Shown: positions 1 through 7,023, numbered from the stretch's first letter. The stretch is 7,950 nt of DNA from an uncultured Synergistia bacterium (GCA_937888925.1 CALARM010000480.1:1-7950), one strand, 5' to 3'. Notes: generated by a model not told the origin, from the sequence alone. Translations and numbers: made by a program.

Positions 1-95
1 AATATGGTATGAGTTTTACAAACAACCCGGATTCCAGTACATGGGGAGGATGGGGACTTTATGTAGTAGTTCTGGACAGGGATTACTGGAAGTAA
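1..95 (+). CDS. 3' end of an unidentified protein
   Basis: A reading frame is open from the left edge (first full codon at position 3) and ends with TAA at 93-95. It gives 30 residues rich in Gly, Tyr, Trp and Val, ending in ..VVVLDRDYWK. The composition looks like the end of a folded, beta-rich, probably exported domain; the other two forward frames give less protein-like sequence. The Gly-aromatic pattern is loosely reminiscent of the last strands of CAP/SCP-like secreted domains, but too little is visible to assign a family. The start and most of the gene lie outside the window. The next gene begins about 80 bases downstream on the same strand after a stem-loop and repeats, so co-transcription is not certain. 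Confidence 0.55.
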   Translation, partial: YGMSFTNNPDSSTWGGWGLYVVVLDRDYWK

Positions 96-98
96 AAA

Positions 99-123
99 GT
101 GAGCAGGGGCGAAACGTGTTCAC
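99..123. other. Stem-loop after the first gene, possible terminator
   Basis: GTGAGCA at 99-105 can pair with TGTTCAC at 117-123, giving seven pairs including one G-U, around an 11-base loop. No T-run follows on the + strand. On the - strand the hairpin is followed by TTTTTACT (complement of 91-98), which is the layout of a weak intrinsic terminator for leftward transcripts. It may instead be a degenerate part of the intergenic repeat family, because AGTGAGCAG here also occurs in the array at 1304-1352. Confidence 0.3.
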
Positions 124-140
124 CCGGTACTGATAAAAAT

Positions 141-168
141 ACGCATCACGTCTCACGTCTCACAATTA
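141..168. repeat. Short heptamer tandem run upstream of sfsA
   Basis: The run has a 7-base period: acgcatc, acgtctc, acgtctc, acaatta. The two middle units are identical and the flanking ones are degenerate. It ends about ten bases before the sfsA start codon, in the position where a ribosome binding site would be expected, and no Shine-Dalgarno sequence is visible there. The same 7-base period and the TCAC/GTGA-like core recur in the arrays at 1304-1352 and 1429-1470. Confidence 0.6.
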
Positions 169-177
169 CTAAATATT

Positions 178-1323
178 ATGAAATTTTTTAACAATCTAAA
201 GAAAACTATTTTTATAGACAGACCGAACAGATTTCTTCTGAACTGCAAGTTTGAAGAAAAAAACATTAACGTTTTCCTTCCGAACCCGGGAAGACTTCAG
301 GAACTTCTCTTCCCGGGAACTACTGTTTATGTCACTTCAGACAATTATAACGAATCAAGAAAGACAAAATATACGGCAGTCTTCATAATAAAAGACAATA
401 TTCCTGTTATGGTGCACACCCATAAATCAAATGAAATAGTAAAATATTTAATAGAAAAAAAACTTGTTCCTTCTCTTGAAAATGCTACTGTTATATCTTC
501 TGAAATTACCTGCGGTAAAAGCAGATTCGATTTTCTTCTGAGACAGGGTATGGAAGAATTGTATCTGGAAGTAAAATCGTGCACCCTTTTCGGAGAAAAG
601 ATCTGCATGTTTCCCGATGCCATAACGGAAAGAGGAAGAAAACATCTGAAAGAACTGTCTCACATGGCAGAAACAAACATAAAGACATGTGTTCTTTTCC
701 TCGTTCACTGTTACAGGGCTGAATATTTCCTGCCCGATTATCACACAGATCTTTTGTTCGGTCAGACCTTTCTGGAATGTAATAATGTGAATATAATTCC
801 TCTGGCTATAGAATGGAAGGAAGATCTGTCGTTTTCGGGCAAAACAAAAATTCTCACAGTACCACGGAAGGTTATAGAACAGGAAGCAAAAGACAGGGGA
901 AGTTATATGATTTTAATGGAATTAAAAGAGAAAAAACATATAGGAAGAGGGAAACTGGGAAAAATCTTGTTTGAACCGGCTTTTTATGTATATACCGGTT
1001 CTGCCATGGCAAATCTTACTCAGAGGATAAACAGACACAGAAGACTGAGGAAAAATTATCACTGGCATATCGATTACTTCAGAGAACATGCCGGTATTAT
1101 AGCAGATTTTCCGGTACGGTCTTCAGAAGATCTGGAATGTAATCTTGCAGAAACCATATCAAAAATAGCTGATTTTTCCGTAAAAAATTTCGGTTCTTCA
1201 GACTGTAAATGTGAAAGCCACCTGTTCGGTTTCAGAAAAAATCCCCTTCTTATGAAGGAATTTATAAAGGTTATTCAATATTTCAGGATTGACAGACTGG
1301 AGACAGTGATCAGTGAACAGTGA
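178..1323 (+). CDS. sfsA: SfsA nuclease fused to a C-terminal Uri/DUF123 (GIY-YIG-type) domain
   Basis: Residues 1 to about 228 match SfsA, a family annotated as DNA/RNA nuclease with a PD-(D/E)XK-like core, originally named for sugar fermentation stimulation. Visible hallmarks are RPNRFL (15-20), LPNPGRL (34-40), RKTKYT (61-66), then the nuclease core with D118 followed by E131-V-K133, and FPDAITERGRKHL (145-157). Residues about 240-355 match DUF123/Uri: GSY (241-243) and YVYTGSA (270-276) correspond to the GIY and YIG segments, followed by R283, H287, WHIDY (296-300), E320-C and FGSSDCKCESHLF (338-350). Ordinary SfsA proteins are about 230-250 residues, so the extra ~150 residues are a real second domain. 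The ATG at 178 gives a normal SfsA N-terminus but has no Shine-Dalgarno. The last residues, ISEQ-stop, are written by the heptamer array at 1304-1352. Joint activity of the two domains on nucleic acid is inferred; no substrate can be read from sequence. Confidence 0.93.
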   Translation: MKFFNNLKKTIFIDRPNRFLLNCKFEEKNINVFLPNPGRLQELLFPGTTVYVTSDNYNESRKTKYTAVFIIKDNIPVMVHTHKSNEIVKYLIEKKLVPSLENATVISSEITCGKSRFDFLLRQGMEELYLEVKSCTLFGEKICMFPDAITERGRKHLKELSHMAETNIKTCVLFLVHCYRAEYFLPDYHTDLLFGQTFLECNNVNIIPLAIEWKEDLSFSGKTKILTVPRKVIEQEAKDRGSYMILMELKEKKHIGRGKLGKILFEPAFYVYTGSAMANLTQRINRHRRLRKNYHWHIDYFREHAGIIADFPVRSSEDLECNLAETISKIADFSVKNFGSSDCKCESHLFGFRKNPLLMKEFIKVIQYFRIDRLETVISEQ

Positions 1324-1352
1324 GCAGTTACCAGTTACCAGTTACCAGTGTG
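1304..1352. repeat. Heptamer tandem array overlapping the 3' end of sfsA
   Basis: Seven consecutive 7-base units can be read: cagtgat, cagtgaa, cagtgag, cagttac, cagttac, cagttac, cagtgtg. All share CAGT, and the three central units are identical. The first units lie inside the sfsA coding region and supply its last codons (ATC AGT GAA CAG) and its TGA stop at 1321-1323. The 24 bases at 1304-1327 are the inverted complement of 1441-1464 with two mismatches, so the two arrays could pair around a loop of about 113 bases. Confidence 0.88.
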
Positions 1353-1428
1353 AACAGGCATTCATTACAGGGAATGATATTATGAGATTCTGCAAAAGTA
1401 TAGTTATATATTATATGTAATAAATCAT

Positions 1429-1470
1429 GCTCACCGATCACTTCTCACTGGTCACTGATCACTGATTTTC
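1429..1470. repeat. Heptamer array in inverted orientation at the 3' end of the kinase gene
   Basis: Units with a 7-base period read gctcacc, gatcact, tctcact, ggtcact, gatcact, gattttc; the last is degenerate. On the - strand the core is AGTGA, the same family as the array at 1304-1352 but reversed. It covers the kinase stop codon (TGA, complement of 1452-1454) and encodes its last residues ISDQ. Between the two arrays, 1353-1428 holds only AT-rich sequence with a 5-pair stem (TCATT/AATGA near 1360-1380) and no gene that I can see. The inverted pair could act as a bidirectional 3' hairpin for the convergent genes, but no clear U-tract supports a classical terminator. Confidence 0.82.
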
Positions 1471-4400
1471 AAATACTTCCTGATAGCCATAATAAGATAT
1501 TCTATCTTCACAGGCTTACTTATATAGTCATCCATACCGGCAGAAAAACACTCTTCCCTGTCTTCTTTAAAGGCTCCTGCAGTCATAGCAACAATATAAG
1601 GCTGTTCCTGTTCAGGTAAGTCCTGACGTATCTGATTTGTAGCTCTAAGCCCATCCATTTCAGGCATCTGCACATCCATAAAAATAATATTATATTTCTG
1701 CCTCTTAAGTGCTTCTAACGTCTCAATACCATTTGCAACCACATCTGCTCTGTAACCCATTTTACTGAGAATACGGATAGCAACCTTCTGATTTATAAGA
1801 TTATCTTCTGCAATAAGTATTTTCAGCGGATATTTATGTCCCATTTCTCTATCTATAATAGATTTTTTCACATCTTCTGATTTCTTCTGTCCAGAGAGAA
1901 TAGTAACAAGAGTATTATATAAATAAGAGGGCTTTACAGGTTTTGTTATACAGACCTGAAAATAGCTGGAATAATCTCTTCTATCTATTTCTCCATGAGA
2001 AGTGAGCATAACAAGTGGTAATTCCTCAGATGATCGATATTTACGTATCTCATGTGCAAGAACCATACCGTCCATTTCAGGCATATGCATGTCCAGAACA
2101 GCAACATCAAAGGAAAGACCTGCTTTAATCCATTCAATTGCTTCCAGTCCCGATGAAGCTGACTGACACATCATTCCCCAGGAAAGAATATGTCTGTTTA
2201 AAATAATTCTATTAGTTAAATTATCATCTACAATAAGAACATGTTTTCCCTGTAATTCATCTGTTTTATGAGAATTAATTTTACCTGCATCAGGATAAAT
2301 GTCCGCAGTGATTGTAAAATGAAAGGTTGAGCCTTTTCCTGCTTCACTTTCCACCCATATAGTTCCTCCCATAATCTCGGAAAGACGCCTGCTTATTGCA
2401 AGCCCGAGGCCTGTACCTCCATATTTCCTTGTTGTAGAAGCATCAATCTGGCTGAAGGATTTAAATAAAACTTTTATATTCTCATCTGAAATACCTATAC
2501 CTGTATCCCTTACGGAAAATTGTATTTCATGAGTAATATCCGATAGTTCTCTCGATTTAACAGTAAGTAAAATTTCACCTCTGTCTGTAAATTTCACAGC
2601 ATTACTCAGGAGATTGACCAGTATCTGACGGAGTCTTGTAATATCTCCCATAATAACTGAAGGAACATGTTCTTTAAATGTATATATAAGCTCTATTTTC
2701 TTTTCAGAAGCTTTTGAAGCAATAAGGTATATAGCTTCTTCCACACATTCTGAAAGACTAAAAGGTTGTTTTTCCAGTTCCATCCTGGATGCTTCTATTT
2801 TTGAAAAATCCAGTATATCATTTATGATTGTGAGAAGAGTATCACTGCTGGTACGGATTGTTTCGCAGAAATCTCTCTGTTCATCAGTAATAACAGTATC
2901 CAGTAAAAGACCTGTCATACCTACAATTGCATTCATAGGTGTCCTTATTTCGTGGCTCATAGTGGCAAGGAACTGACTTTTGGCACGATTTGCAGATTCT
3001 GCTGCTTCTTTGGCCAGTATTAATTCCTCTTCTGCCCTTTTTCTTTCACCTATTTCAATCGTTAATTCCCTGTTGGCTTTTCTTAGATCTTCTGTCTGTT
3101 CTTCCACTCTTTTTTCCAGTTCATCTCTGGCACTCTTTAAAGCTTCTTCTGCTTTCTTTCTTTCCGTAATATCAGATATTACGGCAAGAATAAATTCACC
3201 ATCTGAAAGTGACATTTTCCTGAGTCTTACAATTACAGGAAATTCTTTACCTGATTTCTGCCTGCCTGTCCATTCAAAATCCTGCTTTATACCCTGAATA
3301 GCAGATTCTATTTTTTTAATAGCTGTTTCCTGATTGTAATCTGTTCCGCTTATATGCTCTACAGTTAAATTTAACATCTCTTCTCTTGTATAACAGTACA
3401 TATCAAGACATGTTTGATTTACATCTACAAGAGTTCCGTCAAATCCGTGAAGAATTACTGCATCAGGGGTAGTATCGGTAAGTATCTGAAAACGGTTTAA
3501 AGCCGAAAGTAACTTCCCCTGCGACGATTTTAACTTCTGTGCCATATCATTAAAAGAATCTGCCAGAAGTTTTACTTCATCATGGGATTTTATATTTACT
3601 CTGTGTTCAAGATTACCATGTCCTATTACTGAAGCACTCATGGCAAGTTCTTTCAGGGGCTTTGTTAAAGCATCGGAAAAATGTAATCCCAGGATTATTA
3701 CGATAACAGATAAAATTAACGCAAAAAGAACAACATTTCTCTTAAAAACATTCAGAGACTTAAAAACTTCTTTATTATTCTGTAATACAATAACCGTCCA
3801 GTCTGTATAAAAGGAGGGATTATATTTAATATAACTTTTATCCATCCTGTTTTTAGAAAAATAATTTCCGAGCATAATATCTTTTTTATTTTTAATGTCT
3901 GCCAGTTCATTAGAATGATAGAAATCTTCAAGTTCTATTCTGTCAATCTTATTTAAAATAAGAGATTTATCCGGATGGGAGATAATTTTATTATTTTCAT
4001 CCAGTAATAAAGCAAAACCTGTAGTGCCTATAGTTAAATGATCTAATATGTCCAATATGGACTCCATATTAAGCTGTAAAGACACAACAGCTGAAAGCTC
4101 TTTCTTTTTATTATAAACAGGGCCTGCAAAACTTATTATTAACTTTAACGGGTTGAGTATAAAATGTACATTTGACATGGAGAAAGAGCCATTGCTGGCT
4201 TCTTTAAAATGTTTTTCATATCTCCAGTCTCCTCTGTAATTGTAATCAGTGGAAGTTATTACATTACCTGACGTCTTTATTAAGGTTATATCTTCATAAT
4301 CTTTTAATATGTGCTTTAATTTCAATAATTCCTCTTTTTTTTCATCAGGAGTTGTCTCATCTGATAAAATAACAGGGTTATTAACAACTACCTGAAGATC

Positions 4401-4592
4401 TGCAAAGCCTTTAAGTATTACTTTATTAATATTAAAGTATAATTCTCCTGAGATTTTTTCAAAATTCTGCAGGGTATTATCTCTTATGGCATTATTGGCC
4501 TGTATTATGGCAAGGAAAGATATGCTTATTATTGTAAACAGGGTTATTATGAGTAAATAATAAAGTATTCTTATTTTTATGCTTTTTTTCAT
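1452..4592 (-). CDS. Hybrid sensor histidine kinase: dCache-HAMP-PAS-HisKA-HATPase-REC-REC
   Basis: This 1046-residue protein is complete and all visible catalytic motifs are intact. A membrane segment (about 8-30) is followed by an extracytoplasmic dCache-like region (about 35-280, with DWRYEKHFKEA at 122-132 and a second half near 190-270). A second membrane segment spans about 286-304. Then come HAMP (about 305-358), PAS (about 366-480, ending DITERKKAEEAL), coiled coil (480-538), HisKA with phospho-acceptor H547 in MSHEIRTP, and HATPase with N664, DTGIG (696-700) and GGTGLG (725-730). Receiver 1 has DD 789-790, D834, T864 and K884; receiver 2 has ED 929-930, D973, T1004 and K1026. No Hpt domain is present, so phosphate must pass to an Hpt protein encoded elsewhere, or the receivers act internally. 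The gene starts 38 bases after the second binding-protein gene on the same strand, which suggests co-transcription and a shared sensory task. No strong Shine-Dalgarno precedes the ATG. The output target cannot be read from the sequence. Confidence 0.96.
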   Translation of the reverse strand: MKKSIKIRILYYLLIITLFTIISISFLAIIQANNAIRDNTLQNFEKISGELYFNINKVILKGFADLQVVVNNPVILSDETTPDEKKEELLKLKHILKDYEDITLIKTSGNVITSTDYNYRGDWRYEKHFKEASNGSFSMSNVHFILNPLKLIISFAGPVYNKKKELSAVVSLQLNMESILDILDHLTIGTTGFALLLDENNKIISHPDKSLILNKIDRIELEDFYHSNELADIKNKKDIMLGNYFSKNRMDKSYIKYNPSFYTDWTVIVLQNNKEVFKSLNVFKRNVVLFALILSVIVIILGLHFSDALTKPLKELAMSASVIGHGNLEHRVNIKSHDEVKLLADSFNDMAQKLKSSQGKLLSALNRFQILTDTTPDAVILHGFDGTLVDVNQTCLDMYCYTREEMLNLTVEHISGTDYNQETAIKKIESAIQGIKQDFEWTGRQKSGKEFPVIVRLRKMSLSDGEFILAVISDITERKKAEEALKSARDELEKRVEEQTEDLRKANRELTIEIGERKRAEEELILAKEAAESANRAKSQFLATMSHEIRTPMNAIVGMTGLLLDTVITDEQRDFCETIRTSSDTLLTIINDILDFSKIEASRMELEKQPFSLSECVEEAIYLIASKASEKKIELIYTFKEHVPSVIMGDITRLRQILVNLLSNAVKFTDRGEILLTVKSRELSDITHEIQFSVRDTGIGISDENIKVLFKSFSQIDASTTRKYGGTGLGLAISRRLSEIMGGTIWVESEAGKGSTFHFTITADIYPDAGKINSHKTDELQGKHVLIVDDNLTNRIILNRHILSWGMMCQSASSGLEAIEWIKAGLSFDVAVLDMHMPEMDGMVLAHEIRKYRSSEELPLVMLTSHGEIDRRDYSSYFQVCITKPVKPSYLYNTLVTILSGQKKSEDVKKSIIDREMGHKYPLKILIAEDNLINQKVAIRILSKMGYRADVVANGIETLEALKRQKYNIIFMDVQMPEMDGLRATNQIRQDLPEQEQPYIVAMTAGAFKEDREECFSAGMDDYISKPVKIEYLIMAIRKYLKISDQ

Positions 4593-4630
4593 GCTGTCTA
4601 TTTAACTGCGAACCTGCCTGACCTTCTTTT

Positions 4631-5689
4631 CTATTTGATCAGATTAAATATTCTTTCATACTCTTTATTGGTTTCTCCAAGTTCTATATAAAATTCACCT
4701 TTTGAGATTATTTCCTGAGAAGGATAAATTACGGGATTTTCCAGTATCTCTTTTTTTATATATTTTTCAGAGCCCTGAATCGGTGAACAATAATTGAAGG
4801 TATTTGCAGAACGGCCGCTAATATCAGGTCTCAGGAAATAATTCATAAATTTATAGGCATTATCGTTATTTTTCGTATCAATACTGATACATAAAAAATC
4901 CTGCCATAAATTAAAACCTTCTTTCGGGTTTACAAATTTTATATCTTTTCTATTACCTGCTTTATAAAATACATCACCATTATATACTTCTGCAATCCAC
5001 AGTTCTCCTGTCATAACTTTTTCTATATTGCCCATAGTGTCACCGAACTTTACACCATTTTTTTTCAGGAGCAAACCCTGTTTTTCTGCTGTCTTCAATT
5101 CCTCCGGGTCTTTACTGTTTAAAGAAAATCCGGAAGATTTAAGTAAAACTGTCATTACTTCCCTGGGATCATTCATTAAAGCAATTTTTCCCTTATATTT
5201 TTTATCCCATAGAACCTTCCAGCTATCAATATTTCCTTTTACATAATTTGTATTATACACCAGTCCTATTGTACCCAGGAGTTGAGGAATAGAATATTTG
5301 CCCTGGTACTCATAGGACGGTTTTACCCTCACTTCTTCTTTTATATTTTTATAATTGGGCAATTTATTTAAATCCAGTTCTTCTATTAATTTAAGATCTT
5401 TCATAACAGGAACTATATCGCCCATAATAGCTATCACATCATATTTACCAGGGTTCGACTGCACTTCTGATATCATCATTGGCATGGTTTCATATTCATA
5501 AAGAATTACCTTTATACCTGTTTCTTTTTCAAAATCCCTGAGTATGGATAGATCTGTATATTCTTTCCAGTTATAAAAAGTTACACTTTTATCTTCCTTA
5601 TCCTGGTTTACAACAGTTCTTTTTACTGTAAAAAAAACAGTTGCTCCAATAAATAAAATTATAATAATTAAAAGATAAACTTTTTTCAT
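4631..5689 (-). CDS. PotD-like polyamine-type binding protein, N-terminally membrane-anchored
   Basis: At 352 residues this has the usual length for the PotD/PotF family of periplasmic spermidine/putrescine binding proteins. NWKEYTD (40-46), FEKETGIKV, KYDV, DPREV (174-178), NGDVFYKAG, PKEGFNLWQD and LRPDIS align with PotD. By alignment from memory, PotD contacts W34, E36, Y37, D168, E171, W255, D257 and Y293 are kept as W41, E43, Y44, D174, E177, W262, D264 and Y300. W229 becomes Y236, S83 becomes M89, Y85 becomes D91 and Q327 becomes Tyr. The N-terminus (about 4-22) is a hydrophobic helix without a lipobox Cys and without an obvious signal peptidase site, so it may stay as a membrane anchor. 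It follows its paralogue by 10 bases and precedes the kinase gene by 38 bases. No transporter genes adjoin it, so a sensory role is more likely than uptake, but that is inference. A weak GGTG lies about four bases before the ATG. Confidence 0.92.
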   Translation of the reverse strand: MKKVYLLIIIILFIGATVFFTVKRTVVNQDKEDKSVTFYNWKEYTDLSILRDFEKETGIKVILYEYETMPMMISEVQSNPGKYDVIAIMGDIVPVMKDLKLIEELDLNKLPNYKNIKEEVRVKPSYEYQGKYSIPQLLGTIGLVYNTNYVKGNIDSWKVLWDKKYKGKIALMNDPREVMTVLLKSSGFSLNSKDPEELKTAEKQGLLLKKNGVKFGDTMGNIEKVMTGELWIAEVYNGDVFYKAGNRKDIKFVNPKEGFNLWQDFLCISIDTKNNDNAYKFMNYFLRPDISGRSANTFNYCSPIQGSEKYIKKEILENPVIYPSQEIISKGEFYIELGETNKEYERIFNLIK

Positions 5690-5699
5690 ATAACACCGT

Positions 5700-6755
5700 T
5701 TATTTTATGAGATTAAAGATTCTGTCATATTCATTATTAATATCTCCCAGGTCTCTGTAAGCTTCACCTTTATTTATTAAATCAGAAGGAGGATAAATTA
5801 TGCTGTTGCCAAGTATCTTTTTATCCACATATTTTTCTGCTCCATCTATGGGAGAGGGATAACAAAAACTGTTTGTAAATCTGGCGCTTATATCAGGTCT
5901 CATAAGATAATTCAATAATCTGTAAGCATTATCTTTATCCCTGGAGTCAGAGCTGATACATATAGCATCAAGACTTATATCATACCCTTCTTTCGGATAT
6001 ACGAATTTAATGTCTTTTCTATCAGCTGCCTTGTAACAGACATCACCGTTAAAAGCCTGTCCAATCCAGATTTCACCAGTCATAACCTTTTCTACATTTC
6101 CAATAGTATCACAGAATTTCACGAGATTTTCCTTTAATCTCAGACCATTTTTTTCTGCCACCTTCAGTTCCTTCGGATCTTTACTGTTCAAAGAATATCC
6201 TGAGACTTTAAGTAATACAGTCATAGTATCTCTCGGGTCATCTATGAGAGAAATTTTTCCTCTGTATTTTTTATTCCATAGAACCTTCCAGCTATCAACA
6301 TTTTCTCTCACATATTTTGTATTATATACAAGGCCTTTTGAGCCCCATAGATGTGGAACAAAATATGTCCTTTGATACTCATAGAAAGGGTTTTCTCTTA
6401 TTTCTTTTTTTATATTTTTATAATTCCGGATCTTATTTAAGTCCAGTTTTTCTATTAACTTAAGGTCTTTCATGGATGGAACCATATATCCTTCCATTAT
6501 TATTACATCATATTTACCCGGATTTGCCCTGGCATCTCCAAGCATCATAGGAGTGGTTTCATATTCATACAATACTATTTTTATACCTGTTTCTTTTTCA
6601 AAATCTTTAAGAACTGACAGATCTGTATATTCCTTCCAGCTATAAAGAGCTAAAGTATTATCTACAGGTTTATTCTCAATTTTTGTTCCACTTTTAAAAG
6701 GGAAACAGCCTGTAATAAAAATTATTATGAGTAAAAAATAGAATATTTTAAACAC
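5700..6755 (-). CDS. PotD-like polyamine-type binding lipoprotein
   Basis: This 351-residue paralogue of the downstream binding protein aligns with it almost without gaps from about residue 35 to the C-terminus. The N-terminus is a lipoprotein signal with the lipobox I14-T15-G16-C17. PotD-family motifs are SWKEYTD (39-45), FEKETGIKI, DDPRD (172-176), FNGDV, PKEGY and MRPDIS. At ligand positions it keeps W40, E42, Y43, Y90, D173, D263 and Y299. It differs from PotD at E171 (D176), W229 (F235), W255 (S261) and S83 (E88), and Tyr replaces Q327. It is therefore a less canonical polyamine site than its neighbour and may bind another amine or bind weakly. The start is GTG at 6755, with GGAG motifs 2 and 11 bases upstream; no in-frame ATG gives a better signal peptide. 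It is the first gene of the apparent three-gene unit ending in the hybrid kinase. Confidence 0.92.
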   Translation of the reverse strand: MFKIFYFLLIIIFITGCFPFKSGTKIENKPVDNTLALYSWKEYTDLSVLKDFEKETGIKIVLYEYETTPMMLGDARANPGKYDVIIMEGYMVPSMKDLKLIEKLDLNKIRNYKNIKKEIRENPFYEYQRTYFVPHLWGSKGLVYNTKYVRENVDSWKVLWNKKYRGKISLIDDPRDTMTVLLKVSGYSLNSKDPKELKVAEKNGLRLKENLVKFCDTIGNVEKVMTGEIWIGQAFNGDVCYKAADRKDIKFVYPKEGYDISLDAICISSDSRDKDNAYRLLNYLMRPDISARFTNSFCYPSPIDGAEKYVDKKILGNSIIYPPSDLINKGEAYRDLGDINNEYDRIFNLIK

Positions 6756-6877
6756 TTCTCCATAATCTCCACAGGGAATAATAAAATAATGCCAGAGAAA
6801 CCATTATGTAAAATAAAAAGTAACTGGCAACCTGTTTTTCAAGTTAAAAATCCTCCCTTATATAATATATAAAGTTT

Positions 6878-6906
6878 ACCATATACTCTATCATATATTG
6901 TTACAA
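6878..6906 (-). promoter_or_regulatory. Possible promoter for the binding-protein/kinase unit
   Basis: On the - strand, TTGTAA (complement of 6901-6906) is followed after 17 bases by TATGGT (complement of 6878-6883), each matching 4 of 6 consensus positions. Transcription would start near 6871 and leave a leader of about 115 bases before the GTG at 6755. The surroundings are very AT-rich, so chance matches are easy. I saw no better candidate in 6756-7020. Confidence 0.3.
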
Positions 6907-6921
6907 AAATGTTAATTTTTG
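6904..6921. promoter_or_regulatory. Perfect 7-base inverted repeat in the divergent promoter region
   Basis: CAAAAAT, spacer GTTA, ATTTTTG form a perfect palindrome. It overlaps the candidate -35 of the leftward promoter and lies about 50 bases upstream of the rightward promoter at 6971-6999, a position where an operator could act on either gene set. The arms are AT-rich, so it could be coincidental. Confidence 0.25.
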
Positions 6922-6970
6922 AATATCATTTATTATAACTGATTATCCAGCTATGTTCATAAAATACTTG

Positions 6971-6999
6971 TTGACTTTAATATATTTAATAATTATAAT
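6971..6999 (+). promoter_or_regulatory. Near-consensus sigma70 promoter for the NlpC/P60 gene
   Basis: TTGACT at 6971-6976 (5 of 6 consensus), a 17-base spacer, and TATAAT at 6994-6999 (perfect). The expected transcription start is near 7006, giving a short leader of about 33 bases to the ATG at 7039. This is the strongest promoter in the window and suggests steady housekeeping expression. Confidence 0.8.
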
Positions 7000-7023
7000 G
7001 GTCAAAAGTTTTTTTACTTTTTG

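Noticed and set aside
345..744. Open frames on the - strand opposite sfsA
   Set aside because: They overlap each other and a confidently identified gene, lack ribosome sites, and their products look like no protein family.
1304..1470. Repeat clusters considered as a CRISPR array
   Set aside because: Units are 7 bases long and directly adjacent, with no unique spacers of 25-40 bases, and no cas genes are present.
2980..3297. Ser/Leu-rich + strand frame opposite the kinase coiled coil
   Set aside because: It is the complement of Glu/Lys/Ala-rich coiled-coil codons, which commonly yields long Ser/Phe/Leu antisense frames.
5028..5246. + strand frame opposite the second binding-protein gene
   Set aside because: No ribosome site or family resemblance; it lies wholly inside a well supported gene on the other strand.
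4631..6755. Binding proteins as part of a polyamine ABC importer
   Set aside because: Both neighbouring genes are accounted for (kinase downstream, divergent peptidase upstream) and no permease or ATPase is present; import with an unlinked transporter is not excluded.
6819..6833. Single GTAACTG match to the heptamer family in the divergent region
   Set aside because: Only one unit with no adjacent copies; a 7-base match in this sequence can arise by chance.
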